From Adiantum capillus-veneris (lineage: Eukaryota; Streptophyta; Polypodiopsida; Polypodiales; Pteridaceae): DNA of 64,000 bases. Below the pieces are notes generated by a model. That model saw only the letters and a program-made list of their open reading frames with translations. It was not told the DNA's origin and did not search any database. Location: the NCBI GenBank assembly GCA_014529385.2, contig CM043953.1, positions 95,816,842 to 95,880,841 of the forward strand. Reading direction: 5' to 3'. The stretch's first letter is position 1. Every line of letters begins with the position of its first letter. A program made the translations under genes and the position numbers. This document shows, in pieces, positions 24,040 to 35,430 of this stretch.

Positions 24040-25817
24040 GGATCTTTTTATTGCGAATAGTTTCAAACTCTCGTTTTTCCTTCACTTCTCTCTTTTATTC
24101 CTTTGTCTTTGTGTGTGTGTGTGTGTGTTTTTTTTGGGTGTTGGCATGCCAGTCCCTTTTGTGTAATTTCATTTTCAAATATAATGAGTGAAAGAGGGTG
24201 GTCTTACCCACCTCTTTTTTCTCTTGAAATTACCAAAACCCATGCACTAATCTCCCAAAGGGTCTATTTTCCGTCATAAGCCTGAAAATTTTACCTATGG
24301 TTTTGTTTATAAAACCTTTGATTTTTTTGTGATTATGCATGTTCCCACTAACAAATAGAAGTCCTGTGCTTTCATTTCCACTCTCAAGCACTCCAAAATT
24401 CAAATATAGGCCACAAGAAAGCTTCCATCTACTTAACATAATATGGCGGAAGGGAGTCTCCTTTACACGTGACTCAAACTACGAGATGAAAGTTAGATTA
24501 TAAAAAACTCTTGGACACGCGATAAAAGGGGAGAGAGAAAAAGAAAGAGACCGTCGAAAACGACCGGCCGTACTACTAAAATGAGCGCCCTCAGGTCTTT
24601 GTCAATAATGTACACTAGAGAAGTTCCTCACAAGAAGTTTTTTTTTCTTGTGTAAAGACATTGGAAAAATTGTGCTTTATAAAACTAACCTTCTTGATAA
24701 AATGCCCTCAAGAACGGATGCTATCAAAACAGTCTTTCCATGACCCAAAATAGTTGTCAGTTTACAACGTACAAGAAATAGTTCTACTTGCCTTCACGGA
24801 CAAGAATTTTGGAAAGTTTGCCTTGTTAAATACGTGATGCTTGTTGGTTAGTAAGAAATCGTGCAATCTTTCATGTGGTACTACTATGGGCCATCTCTCT
24901 ATTTAGTAAGCTTGGAATTTCTTGCAATGCGCACATGAGCTCTGAACGATGGCAATTCTGTTGAAAAAGTAGAGGTGGCCCACTATTTTTGTTGTCGTGG
25001 TGCAGATTGCCTTTCGATCCCATCGCTCACATTCAACTTGGTGAGAGGAGAGCTTATTGGTTACAGACAATCTGCAGCAAGCATGCAACTGCTTTAAAAA
25101 AAGTTGTTGCTTGCGTCAGAAGCTTCTCGCTTGTGAACAAAGCCATATGCGCAAGGTGCCGTTCACTTGGAGGCATTCATCAAATGCAAACGAATGCATC
25201 GTGAATGCCTCATGTGTGCACTATATCTATGAGAGAGCTTCAAGAAGGTAGAGTTAGAGTCCTTTGAAAACAATAGTTTTTGGGTCTCTGGGTGTCTCTC
25301 TCTCTCTCGCTCACACACACACACACACACACAATCTTTGCCGCATGGGCATGTGTATGTGTGTTTTCTAAATACCTACCATAACAACACTCGTGTTTTA
25401 GCTTCCATTCCCATTGAGGTAAGGGTGCATTCGTGCGATGGAGAAAAGTCTCTCTACTTATGCACCCTCTACATTCTTAGAAGAACAGGAGTTTGACCAT
25501 GATAGCGTACTTAAGTGATCACCTTTCGACCACATTTGCCTTAATGTCCTCAAATATTCTACTTGAACAACTTAGAAAACTCCTGTTACACCTTGTTAGA
25601 CAACCACGGTGTGGACTTTCAATTGGCACCCTTATCTTTGCAATCTTCAAGCATCGAGATGATATGCTTAGAAACAATTAGGTGACATCTTCCACCTGGT
25701 CCCATCATTAGGCTTTCAGGGAAGGAATATAGATGATATTCAAGACTCGTCAGATACGATTCTTTATGGTCTCTTCGGAACGTTCCTACAATGTTAACAC
25801 TGCTCTTCTTCTTCTTC

Positions 25818-25873
<56 letters not shown>

Positions 25874-26158
25874 GTTGGAGGTGGTAGGAGTCTCGCTCGT
25901 GTATATGTATACATATATGATGAACATGTGCAAATATATGTGCATGTATATAGTACTATATAGACAAATAGAAAGGATGATCTTTGAGAAGAAAAACAAA
26001 GAATAAGAGAATATATATATTCTCTTATTCTTTGTTTTTCTTCTCAAAGATCATCCTTTCTATTTGTCTATATAGTACTATATACATGCACATATATTTG
26101 CACATGTTCATCATATATGTATACATATACACGAGCGAGACTCCTACCACCTCCAACG

Positions 26159-26215
<57 letters not shown>
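24040..26215. repeat. Segmental duplication, copy A
   Basis: Homologous over its length, with indels, to 27631-29499. Shared blocks include AATGAGTGAAAGAGGGTGG (24183 and 27718), the stretch around AAAATAGTTGTC (24749 and 28263), AGAGTTAGAGTCCTTTG (25247 and 28496) and the block near GGAGAAAAGTCTCTCTA. No protein family is recognisable in either copy. The offset falls from about 3.5 to 3.25 kb, reflecting indels. Confidence 0.8.
25820..26215. repeat. Long perfect palindrome flanked by (CT)n and (GA)n
   Basis: 25873-26158 is a perfect 286-bp palindrome with 143-bp arms and no spacer. Its axis lies between 26015 and 26016 inside ATATATATAT. The symmetry continues, after a 1-nt offset, into (CT)n at 25820-25872 and (GA)n at 26160-26215. 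The non-palindromic relative in copy B (about 29370-29460) carries one arm only, followed by (GA)n. Confidence 0.95.
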
Positions 26216-26218
<3 letters not shown>

Positions 26219-26220
<2 letters not shown>

Positions 26221-26631
26221 TATGTTTGATGCCAGTTGTACTCCCTTGGGTGCTTGCCCTGGTTGCATACTATTTGCAATGGATTCAAATTTAGTGACAG
26301 AGGGTACTCACACGAGGTTGGAGTTGTTACCCTTCTGTCTAAGGATGTTCGGGCTTGTGTTGGTTGGGACCTTATCCGAGTCATGGGCTCATCCGACAAA
26401 GGTCACATTGTGGACTCCATTCTCTCATCCAAAGATATCCACTCCTTGCAGTTATGGATTTGGGAGAGAGACCATGCCTCCCCCAATTATCATGGGACCC
26501 TAAGAAGTGGTGTTGTCCCTCAGTTACGCATCAACGTCGGACAATCAACCATTTTGGTAACATTGGTCGATGCGCGCACACCCAGGCACACAAATACAAA
26601 TATATTTCAAACAAAGTTACAATAGCGAATG

Positions 26632-26706
<75 letters not shown>

Positions 26707-26800
26707 GGTCAGACCTTTGGCCAAAGGGCGAAGATTTTATTTTGGTTGAGAGTGAGGAAAAGTACCATAGAAATCGGTGAAGACGAGTCCATCAGAGAAA
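26219..26800. repeat. Duplicated block R2, copy 1
   Basis: It shares TATGTTTGATGCCA, GCATACT(A/G)TTTGCAATGG, GAGAGA(C/A)CATGCCTCCCCC and other blocks with 33541-34146. It includes (CT)n at 26635-26704 and reaches into the GDSL exon. A plus-strand frame of about 130 codons crosses copy 1 but is broken in copy 2, so it is probably not coding. Confidence 0.75.
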
Positions 26801-26964
26801 CGGCCAGAGGGGTAGCCAGGCCAGGTGATGCCATAGGGAGCCCTCCAAGATGCCATGTTTTGCTCGTGGTTTCCCGTGTCCACATAAGAGTCCCCAAATA
26901 CAAACAACCCAGAATAGCTTGATGCAGCTCCCTCAATGCATGAGCTCATTCCTGCAATCCAAAG

Positions 26965-27007
<43 letters not shown>

Positions 27008-27094
27008 CACACACACACACACACACACACATGCATGCACACACTCACTTGTAATGGCCAAAATGACGAAGAGCCCGCACCCAACTTTGGCCAT
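26766..27094 (-). pseudogene. GDSL esterase/lipase, first two exons only
   Basis: Exon 1 (27094-27049) encodes a hydrophobic signal-like start, MAKVGCGLFVILAIT. The intron begins GTGAGT at 27048 and ends TTGCAG at 26952, and contains (CA)n, (GT)n and (CT)n. Exon 2 (26951-26766) encodes LFVFGDSYVDTGN, the GDSL block-I with the nucleophile Ser, then PYGITWPGYPSGRFSDG and FTDFYG, as in secreted plant GDSL enzymes. Phase is consistent across the intron (46 nt, phase 1). A possible donor GTAC follows at 26765. The remaining roughly 270 residues (blocks II-V) are not found downstream, and a stop follows soon. It is a gene fragment, or a gene whose later exons were lost. Copy 2 of the surrounding block retains only the end of exon 2. 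Confidence 0.7.
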
Positions 27095-27241
27095 GATGTC
27101 GTGTCCTCCCTCAAGCTCATGCTCCCCTCCTTTTATAGAACAACGTTTGTCCAAGATTGCTTTTACCCTCTCCCTCTCTCTCTCTCCTCTTCCTTCCCTT
27201 TTGCACAAAGGGGTTCCCTTTTGAGGTATTTTTGCTACAAC

Positions 27242-27280
<39 letters not shown>

Positions 27281-27305
27281 TTCTCTCTCTCTCTCTCTCT
27301 CTCTC
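26965..27305. repeat. Microsatellites and poly-C in and above the GDSL fragment
   Basis: (CT)n(GT)n(CA)n at 26965-27031, short (CT)n at 27168-27187, 37 consecutive C at 27244-27280, and (CT)n to 27305. Confidence 0.95.
27131..27137 (-). promoter_or_regulatory. TATA box upstream of the GDSL fragment
   Basis: TATAAAA on the minus strand, 37 bp above the ATG. That leaves a very short leader, so a fortuitous match is possible. Confidence 0.4.
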
Positions 27306-27454
27306 AACATGTTGCCTGATAGTGTGGCTTTGCTTGTTGACCCTAGTCCACTTCGTGCTTGCATGCCACCTCATGCCTTCCATGACACTAATAAGTTATA
27401 GCTCAAGTGATTGCCTATCCAAATAACATAAAACCCCACAGAATGATAAACTCC

Positions 27455-27458
<4 letters not shown>

Positions 27459-27517
<59 letters not shown>
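27459..27517. repeat. (GT)n microsatellite
   Basis: Uninterrupted (GT)n of about 58 bp, followed by a short G run, in the spacer between the two duplication copies. The rest of 27306-27630 shows no gene. Confidence 0.95.
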
Positions 27518-27519
<2 letters not shown>

Positions 27520-27630
27520 GGGTTGTTTGGACCGTCATAATAGAGACATCCTACTTTAAGTTTGCTTCCTAGGACAGATTTTCACTCATTAAATCAAAAG
27601 TCACCACAATTTGTACATATGCCATTTTCT

Positions 27631-28528
27631 TAAGGCTCTTTTTCTTGTGAATAGTTTCAAACTTTTTTTTTTCACTTCTCTCCTTTTATTTGAAACACTT
27701 TACCACAATGAATTCCATAATGAGTGAAAGAGGGTGGTTTTACCCACCTCTTTTTTCTCTTGAAAAAGCCATAATTACCAAAACCTATAGTAGAGATTGA
27801 CATTGACAAGTCTTTGCCAATAATGTACATTAGGGGTAATTGTCCCAAAAGCAAGATATGCCCCTGCTGTAGGCCAGGCCCTGACCAATAAAAGAACATG
27901 CATAGTGGAGTAATAGCCATGACATGGTCAAACTTCATTTGCCCGCATGCTGGTCAGACACCTTGTACTAATCTCCGAGCTCGGGTCTATTCTCCTTCAT
28001 GAGCCTGAAAATTTTACGAAAGAAAAAATGAAGCTTTTGTCAACAATGTACACTAGAGAAATTCCTTACAACAAGTTTTCTTTTTTGATAAAGACATCGC
28101 AAAACTCGGCACGACCACGGCAAGTTCTTGTAATTTGTTTTGGGATGGTCAATATAATCCACTCGCAATTGTGAGTTTTTTAATTTAAAAAAATAAAAAC
28201 TAAACTTATTGGTAAAGTTCCCTCAAAGAACGCATGTTTATCAAGACAGTCTTTCCATCACTCAAAATAGTTGTCAATTTACAACGTACAAGAAATAGTT
28301 CTACCTGCCTTGACAGATAAGAACTTTGGAAAGTTTGCCTTGTTAAATACGTGATGCTTGTTTGTTAGTAAGAAATTGAGGAAGCTTTCATGTAATACTT
28401 CTATGGGCCATCTCTCTATGAATAAGCTTGGAATGTCTTCATGTATGCCCACATACATAAAGAAGTTTCTCTCTCAAAGAGCTTCAAGGAAGTGGAGTTA
28501 GAGTCCTTTGAAAACAATAGTTTTTGGG

Positions 28529-28607
<79 letters not shown>

Positions 28608-29242
28608 GTATCTTTGCATGTGGGGATGTGTATGTGTGTATTGTGCAATACCTACCATAACAACACTCATGCTATAGCTTCCATTCTCATCGGTGTAAGG
28701 CGATGCATTTGGTGTAATAGAGAAAAGTCTCTCTATTTATGCACCCTCAGCCTTCTTAGAAGTGCAGGAGTTTGTGTATGATACCCTACCTAAGTGATCA
28801 CCATCAGACCACATTGTACCTTACTTTCCTTAGAGGTTCAACTTGAACAACTTAAAAAACTCCTGAGACACCTTCCTCTCCAACCACGGTGTGGACTTCC
28901 AATTGTCACCCTTATCTTTGCAAACTGCAAGCATCGAGATGCTCTGCTCACAAACAACTAGGTGACATCTTCCACTTGGTTCCATTATTTGGCTTTCAAG
29001 AAAGATAATGCCATCCATCTAGGAATATAGATGATATTCAGATAGGATTCTTTATGGTCTCCTTGGAATGATCCTACGGCACTGACACTTCTTATTCTTC
29101 TTCTCCCCCCCCCCCCCCCCCCCCTCTCTCTCTCATAAACACATACATGTCCATACACACTTACATTAACCACTTTGAACTTGTTAGAAAACGTGATGCT
29201 TTAGCTATGGGGTCCCTCACACAGAAGTGGGGAAGCCCTAAT

Positions 29243-29337
<95 letters not shown>

Positions 29338-29458
29338 CACGTTGAAGGCGGCAATATATATTTCTTATGGACATGTACAAATATGCATGCATTTGTATAG
29401 TACTACAAAAAAATAGAAAGGATGATATTTAAGGAAAAAAGAAGAATAATAGGAGAAT

Positions 29459-29499
<41 letters not shown>
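27631..29499. repeat. Segmental duplication, copy B
   Basis: Counterpart of 24040-26215. It carries its own expansions: (CT)n(CA)n at 28530-28604, C20 at 29105-29124, (GT)n at 29248-29331 and (GA)n at 29461-29499. The end block with TAGTACTACAAAAAAATAG matches one arm of the palindrome of copy A. Confidence 0.8.
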
Positions 29500-29502
<3 letters not shown>

Positions 29503-29528
29503 AGTGATTTTATTATCGTCCTCGGAGG

Positions 29529-32297
29529 TCAAATATGACCTATGGGACCAAAGCTACATGTTAAGTAGTATGTGTATGGCTGATGCGTGACTCTTGATGC
29601 TCCAAAATTGTGGTGATGAGAGTCGCAATGGAGAGACCACAGTGTGGCTGGGAGATGGCTGAAAATGTGAGAGAAGCAAGTTTGGATGTGACCAAAAGCT
29701 GAGCACTCTAGTAGTATGTGGTACTCGGACTTGAACTTGCAGTGAGCATAATGTGCACAAGGGCTTTGATTCTTCTCCATTTCCCCAACTCCCTGTCTCG
29801 CATCGAAGGAAATAAGAGCTAAGCTGAATGGCTACGATAATGTGTATCGCGACAAGGGGATAGGCTCAAGCATGTAAGTGTGAGTACGGTTTCCTCTTTC
29901 AGCGAAGAACATGGTTTTGTAGTTGGGGGCAATATGGGTGGTGTAATGTATGCAGTGTGACCCATCGGATTTCTCCCAAGCCGTAATACATTGGCGTTGT
30001 AGAAAAGCTTCATTCACTTGGGAGTCAATAGAAGCCTCATGTAACAAGTGTAATGCATCCCATCTCCCAAACCACTTCTTTATGTCTTGCATCTGTCTCG
30101 TACTCAAGATCTTGCTTTTATACGTCTTTTGAACTTTTTTGCTTGCTTTCCATGCTATTGTAGGAAGTTGATGTGAGGGGTTTTGACGCATCTTTATCAC
30201 GTACTCCACAATCCTTTCCATGCCCATAACCTCAATTCGAAGAGATCCCGACTCAAGAAGTAGGAGCGTATATGGTGTTTGTGTCTTAACTTGGAGAAAG
30301 TTTGTAAGAAAACGCTTTTGGACATTCTCAAACTCTTTCCAAGCAGAATTTTAGATACTCCCGCCCCACACTTCAACTCCATAAAGAAGAACCGGTGTCA
30401 CCAATGCATCAAAAAAATACTTCTTGAGAACCCAACACTGGATGTTTCCTGCATTACACATGTTCTCAAATGCATAATATGCTCTCTTTCCCGCCTCCAA
30501 ACGATGCATAGCACATTCATACCACTTATGATTGGACGGAACCTCAAGGCCAAGGGACTTAAAGCTCTCAACAACTTCAAGTGTCTCATTGTTGTATAAA
30601 TGCATGGTTTCTCCTTATGGTTGGTTTTCACAAGCATAACCTTTTTGTTTTGGATTCATTCACAATCAGCCCACTATGCAAGCAAAAGTTTACATCCCTT
30701 CCTTTATGCAAAGGCTTAATTTAATTAGTACTCCAATCATAAGGCATACCATGTTGAAGTGCAAAGTTGAACATATCACACATCCACTCATGGATAAAAT
30801 CTCCAGTCCATTTGATCGTCTCCGACTTGATACCTTGAAGACCCCCCGCTTTGCGAGTGGCCAACTTTTCAAGCCCACCGCATACATCCTCAATGGTAAA
30901 AAAAGAGGACATACATGGAAGTGAACCATAAAATGGTATTTTTTTAGCATTTGCTTGCTCATATAATTGCCTACAATGTGTGTACATATCCACAAGATTC
31001 AAGCTACCAAAATTCTCAACCCACTTGCCCCTCAGGTTTCTCTAAAATTTTCCACATGCATGTGCCTTTTCTTGGACTTGAAAAAGTTGTTGCTTTACTT
31101 TCCATCTTCTTCTCTTCTTTTGAATCAATGCCTTGTATGTATGCAAATGACTTTGATAGTTGTCTTTGTCCATAGTTGCATCAAGATTTATCAAGGACTT
31201 TTGAGCATCTTGACATTATTTATCAAATCACCTTTTGCGTGATCTATCTTTGTTGATACCATGGAGATGCTTTTTGGAAAAGCATTATTCTACACAAGAA
31301 CAAATAACTTTCTTGAAAGCTTCCTATTTAATTTCCAATGGTGCGTCATATTGAAGCTTTGTCATCCATAACTTTTGCTCAACCATTTCAATGTACACTG
31401 GGGCCCGTTTGAGATCCATACATAGTGATAATTTCTCTTTCCTTTGGCTGAGATTATCATGCTTAGTTTCTTCTCCACATGAAAGGTCAATAAATAAGGT
31501 CCGATGGTCAGATTCCGGAGTCCATTGGCCAAACATAAAACTCTTTATGCAATACATGATGTCTTCGAAGAGTAGCACATAGTCAATCACACTGCCCCCA
31601 TTATGTTTCCTACATGTAAATCCATTGGTTCCACTCCATAAAGATACACCATTGGCAATGAGCATACCCGTGCTATTACACATGTGTAAAATTAACTTTT
31701 TATTGTGATCCGGTTCTTTCTCATCCATTGAAGTACGATCATACAAGTGAACTTCCTCCAACTCCCTTGAAATGTATGGCATATCAAATTGTTGAGTATC
31801 ATGTTGCAATGTTTTTGTGCGAGCATTCATATCCCCAAATACAATAACATCACCTTCGCCTGTGAAATAAGCAATGTCCTCTTCTAAATCAAAAAATGGT
31901 TGATCTCTATCCATGCAAGCATAAAAGGGGGAATCATGATGAGGAATGTAGCAACCGGCTACAAAAATGGGTGCTCTTTTTGGTGTCATAATTTTAAGCC
32001 ATACATAACGTTTGTACTTGTCATCTTTCACAACTGATGAAAAATCTTCCTCTTAACCATACATGCTACCCCTCCTTGCCCTCTTCGTTGCTTGAGATTC
32101 TTTGACCACATTAACGAGCGTTTATTGTAATCCTCCAAGCCGTTAATCCTTTGTGTATCATGCTCCCAACTTTCAACAAGAAGTATAACATCGGCTTTGC
32201 TTGTCAGTTCATCAATGCCAACCCCCGCATTCCATGGGTATCCATTGTTACAATTCCAAAAGCATATCTTTAATTGTGACTCGGTCTCATAGGTCAC
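29529..32297 (-). pseudogene. LINE-2 ORF2: endonuclease and deleted reverse transcriptase
   Basis: The endonuclease starts LKICFWNCNNG (32028-32297), continues with VILLVESWE, VIVFGDMNA and ESDHRTLFIDL (31324-32031), and has a frame change between. RT N-terminal signal: RKAGGLQGIKSETIKW (30721-31002). At about 30690 the sequence passes from KPLHKGRDVN straight to FCLHSGLIVNESKTK. The segment that would carry the palm motifs (QGCPLSP and YADD) is missing. The RT C-terminal side is well kept: LGLEVPSNHKW, LLYGVEVWGG (30351-30605), and then 29529-30227 with an HILLECSAFG zinc-type tail. The enzyme cannot be active. Confidence 0.82.
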
Positions 32298-32486
32298 ACA
32301 TCCCTATTTGCTCGAGGGACTTTCCTCCTCCTTGAGCATATTTTATTCGTGAAAAATCTCCTTGTTTTTCTTATTCTTTTCATCATATGCCTTGCGACAC
32401 ATATTTTGTTGCTTAATAGTGTGATCTTCACATACAAAACATTTTGTATCTCTCAAATAGATCCAACTATTATCAAGGATAATCTT

Positions 32487-33252
32487 TCATTTGGTTTCAT
32501 CCGGCATGGTGCATACAGCTGGCTGGTCTCCCGAGTGAGGAGCTCCTTGCTTTCCCACTCTATGTGCTCCATAGACCATAACTCTGGACATGCCAAAGTG
32601 GATTTTGGAGAAATCTTTAATAACAATGGCAAGAGAACGAGATATCTCTAACTTCTCTTCAAGAATTCCAAGAATAGCAATGTTCTTGGAACGTCGCTCC
32701 CGTTGCTTCAACTCCTCCATCCACATTCTCAGCATTCTTTGTTTGAACCATAGCTTGCATGTGTGAGAAATTAGGAACCACATTGTTACCACATACATCA
32801 ACCCAAGACTTGTTTGTGCATACATTTTTCATGTCGCATACATCCCGGCTCATGGTGTCAAATTTCTCCTCTTTCAATACATGGTCATAATCTACTTTGC
32901 TCATGCGCTCCTTCAAAGCATTCAAGTCCATAAGAGAGCGTTTACATTCCTTCACTTCCTCTTCAAGTTGCATCAAACGTGTTGTTTGCATCTCAAGTGT
33001 CCTCTTGAGATTTTCATTCTCAACCACAAGTACCCTTAGTGTGCCATTCTCCATTGCAAGTGCTCGTAAGTCTTCGCCTTGTTTGTTTATGGTCTCTTAC
33101 AACAATACCAAGTATGCCATGATCATGGTTTGGGATATCATTGGTTGGGTGGTTGTGTTGCTATCTTCACACTTAGGAGATTTTGGATCATTTTCCACAA
33201 TGGTTGTGGAACTTGTTGAAGAAGAAGAACCCTTGCGAGTGCCGGAAGACAT
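32487..33252 (-). pseudogene. LINE-2 ORF1: coiled-coil and RRM-like protein
   Basis: Starts MSSGTRKGSSSST at 33252. An in-frame TAA near 33100 (probably from CAA) precedes ENGTLRVLVVENENLKRTL, a coiled coil with heptad Leu/Glu spacing (about 32900-33060). After a frameshift near 32730 comes RRSKNIAILGILEE and VMVYGAHRVGK, the RRM-like core of L1-type ORF1 proteins. The function is RNA chaperone and RNP assembly. Confidence 0.72.
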
Positions 33253-33490
33253 TGTATATAAAATAAGAGATGAGATTCAACTTTCTTGAACGTGTTCACT
33301 TTGGAAATGCTGCTACAGAAATGCCTTCCATAACTCTGAAATTTATTGTCTTTACATCAATGCGTAAAGGGAGTTGTGATCTTTGATTGAGGCTATAGAT
33401 CATCCAAATCGGAGTTCAGATGAAGAAGTTATGATCAAAAGAGCGAATTGCTGTCTACTAGGTCAAAAAACAACTCTGTTTTTTGTTAAA

Positions 33491-33507
33491 GGGGGGGGGG
33501 GGGGGGG

Positions 33508-33545
<38 letters not shown>

Positions 33546-34033
33546 TGTTTGATGCCAATTGTAATCCCCTGGGTACTTGCCTTGGTTGCATACTGTTTGC
33601 AATGGTAGTGAAAGAGGGTACTCGCACGAGGTTGCAGTTTGTTACCCTTCTGTCCAAGGATGACTGCCCTTGTGTTGGTTGAGACCTTTTTCGAGTCCTG
33701 GGCTCATCCGGCAAAGGTCATAGTGTGGACTAGATTCTCTCATCCAATTATTTCCACTCATTGCAGCTATAAATTTGGGAGAGAGAACATGCCTCCCCCA
33801 ATTATGGACCCTTGAAAGTGGTGTTGGCCCTCAGCTATGCCTCAACATCCGACAATCAAGCATTCTGGTAGCTTTGGTAGCGATATACAAATGCACACAC
33901 ACACACACACACACAAATATACACAAAAATAAATATTACAAACAAAGTTACAATAGTGTACAGATTCTGACACCCTCTCTCTCTCTCTCGCTCTCTCTCT
34001 CTCCCTCTCTCTCTTTCTCTGTCTCTCTCTCTC
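33491..34033. repeat. G20(AG)n, (CA)n and (CT)n tracts
   Basis: G20 at 33491-33510 joined to (AG)n to 33541; (CA)n at 33893-33914; interrupted (CT)n at 33975-34033. Confidence 0.92.
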
Positions 34034-34146
34034 CCCATGATTTGAAGTTTGGAAGTCTTCATGGAAAAGAGCAAAGCTTTTATTTTTGGTTGTGAGTGAG
34101 GAAATGTACCATAGAAATTAGTGAAGATGAGCCCATCGGAGAAAGG
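33541..34146. repeat. Duplicated block R2, copy 2
   Basis: Counterpart of 26219-26800. Its last 60 bp read, on the minus strand, as the end of the GDSL exon 2 (FSDGLIFTNFYGT). The block stops at 34146, where an LTR begins. Confidence 0.75.
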
Positions 34147-34467
34147 TGTTAGCCCTCACGGCTCACGGACACCCTATCACCTACGAGACGGACGTTGTAA
34201 CCTACGGCGGACATTGTATTATTTATTTGGTAGAGTCAGGTACCGGGCTTGTCGGTCCAATAGGAAAAGGGTAAGAGTGATCGCCGATGAGAGGCGCACT
34301 CTAACTGGAACATTCAAGGGATTAGTTGGCTAAGCATGGGCACCCAAGTGTGAATGGGGCGAGCTCATATAAAAGTCAACTAAACCTAAAATTCACATAT
34401 TCTCTCATTTGTGCAATTGAAGAGTGCTCTTGCTTCATCTCCTTCTTCTTCTTCTTCATCTCTTTGT
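34147..34467 (+). repeat. Truncated lone LTR of the gag-pro family
   Basis: TGTTAGCCCTCACGG onward matches the first roughly 310 bp of the LTRs at 8537 and 21789, with a 20-bp internal insertion near 34190. Homology ends where the internal (GT)n would start, so the 3' half is absent and no TSD can be read. Confidence 0.85.
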
Positions 34468-35199
34468 ACTAGGGATCTCTTCATGTCAGCATAATGATTT
34501 TTGGTGTAGTGGGAGCCACATTGCTGAGGAGAGCTTTGTGCCACCGTAAAAGCTTCATGTTATGCCAGTTCCTTGAGCCATTCTCGCAAACAATGCCACT
34601 CAACTAGCATAGCAAGAGGTCACCTTGTAACAAAAACATGTATGAATTCAACATTTGCAAGCTATATAATGAAGACACTTGTTAAGTATATGTTGTACAA
34701 ATTTGCAAGTATTTCTATCTAGCTGGGAATAAACAATACAAAAATATACATTAGGATGAGACAACCACCCCTAATAAGCATGGATTTGAAGCACCTACCT
34801 GAAAGATGTAACAAAGAAGACTGTTTTAGAGGAAAAGTGGTGACACTTGGCCTCTCTAACATGGAGCCTTTCACTATTTGTGCATAAAAGCAACCTTTGT
34901 GCCAAGCACTACAAAACAAGTAGAGGCAACACCTTAGACTTCAAAGTTTATGATAAGAAGAACACAATCAAAAGTAAGAAGTATATTGTTACCTTGCATA
35001 AATGGGTGTTTTATTCAAATATGTGATGGTATTGACAAGATATTGAAGAATCGTCAACATTCATCTCACCGATGGTACGACGTTCCTGCGATGACCTCTG
35101 CGGCCTTCGGTGCAAACATTGTGAACAAGCAAATATGTATGCATACGATTTGTGATGTCCTTGAGCACCATGGTAGCTATTGCATGAGGAAGCAAAAGA
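34468..35199. other. No gene seen
   Basis: Anonymous sequence between the truncated LTR and the purine tract. No protein family recognised. Confidence 0.45.
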
Positions 35200-35430
35200 T
35201 GAAAAGAGAGAGGGGGGAGGGAGAGAGAGGAACATGGGAGAAGACAAGGGGGTAGTGGGGGAGAGAGAGAGAGAGTGGAGAAGGAGGAGAGAAGGGGCAG
35301 GGAGGGAGAGGGAGGAACATGGGAAGAGAGAAGGGGACAGTGGGGGAGAGGGAGAGAGGGGAGGAGGAGGAGAGAAGGGGCACGGAGGGAGAGGAGAGGG
35401 AGAAAGGAGGGAGGAGGAAGAGAGAAGAAA
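35200..35430 (+). repeat. Purine-only (GGA/GA-rich) tract
   Basis: About 230 bp with very few pyrimidines on the plus strand, made of GGGAGAGA-, GGAGGAG- and GGGGCA-like units, including repeated variants around GAACATGGGA. The frames across it are compositional. Confidence 0.85.

Larger units (their letters stand above)
29510..33480 (-). mobile_element. Second non-LTR retrotransposon (LINE-2), inserted in copy B
   Basis: A LINE of a different family from LINE-1: coiled-coil ORF1, endonuclease, and reverse-transcriptase remnant, all on the minus strand. In copy A the (GA)n runs directly into block R2. In copy B this LINE lies between (GA)n at 29461-29499 and the G20(AG)n followed by R2 at 33541. 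It therefore inserted at the (GA)n junction after the duplication. Ends are approximate within the low-complexity flanks. Confidence 0.8.

Noticed and set aside
25619-26229. Two identical frames starting MRRKTKNKRIYIF on opposite strands
   Set aside because: They are mirror readings of the palindrome, not duplicated genes.
26236-26625. 130-codon frame in block R2 as a gene
   Set aside because: The second copy of the block (33541-34146) has stops and indels in this frame, and no family is recognised.
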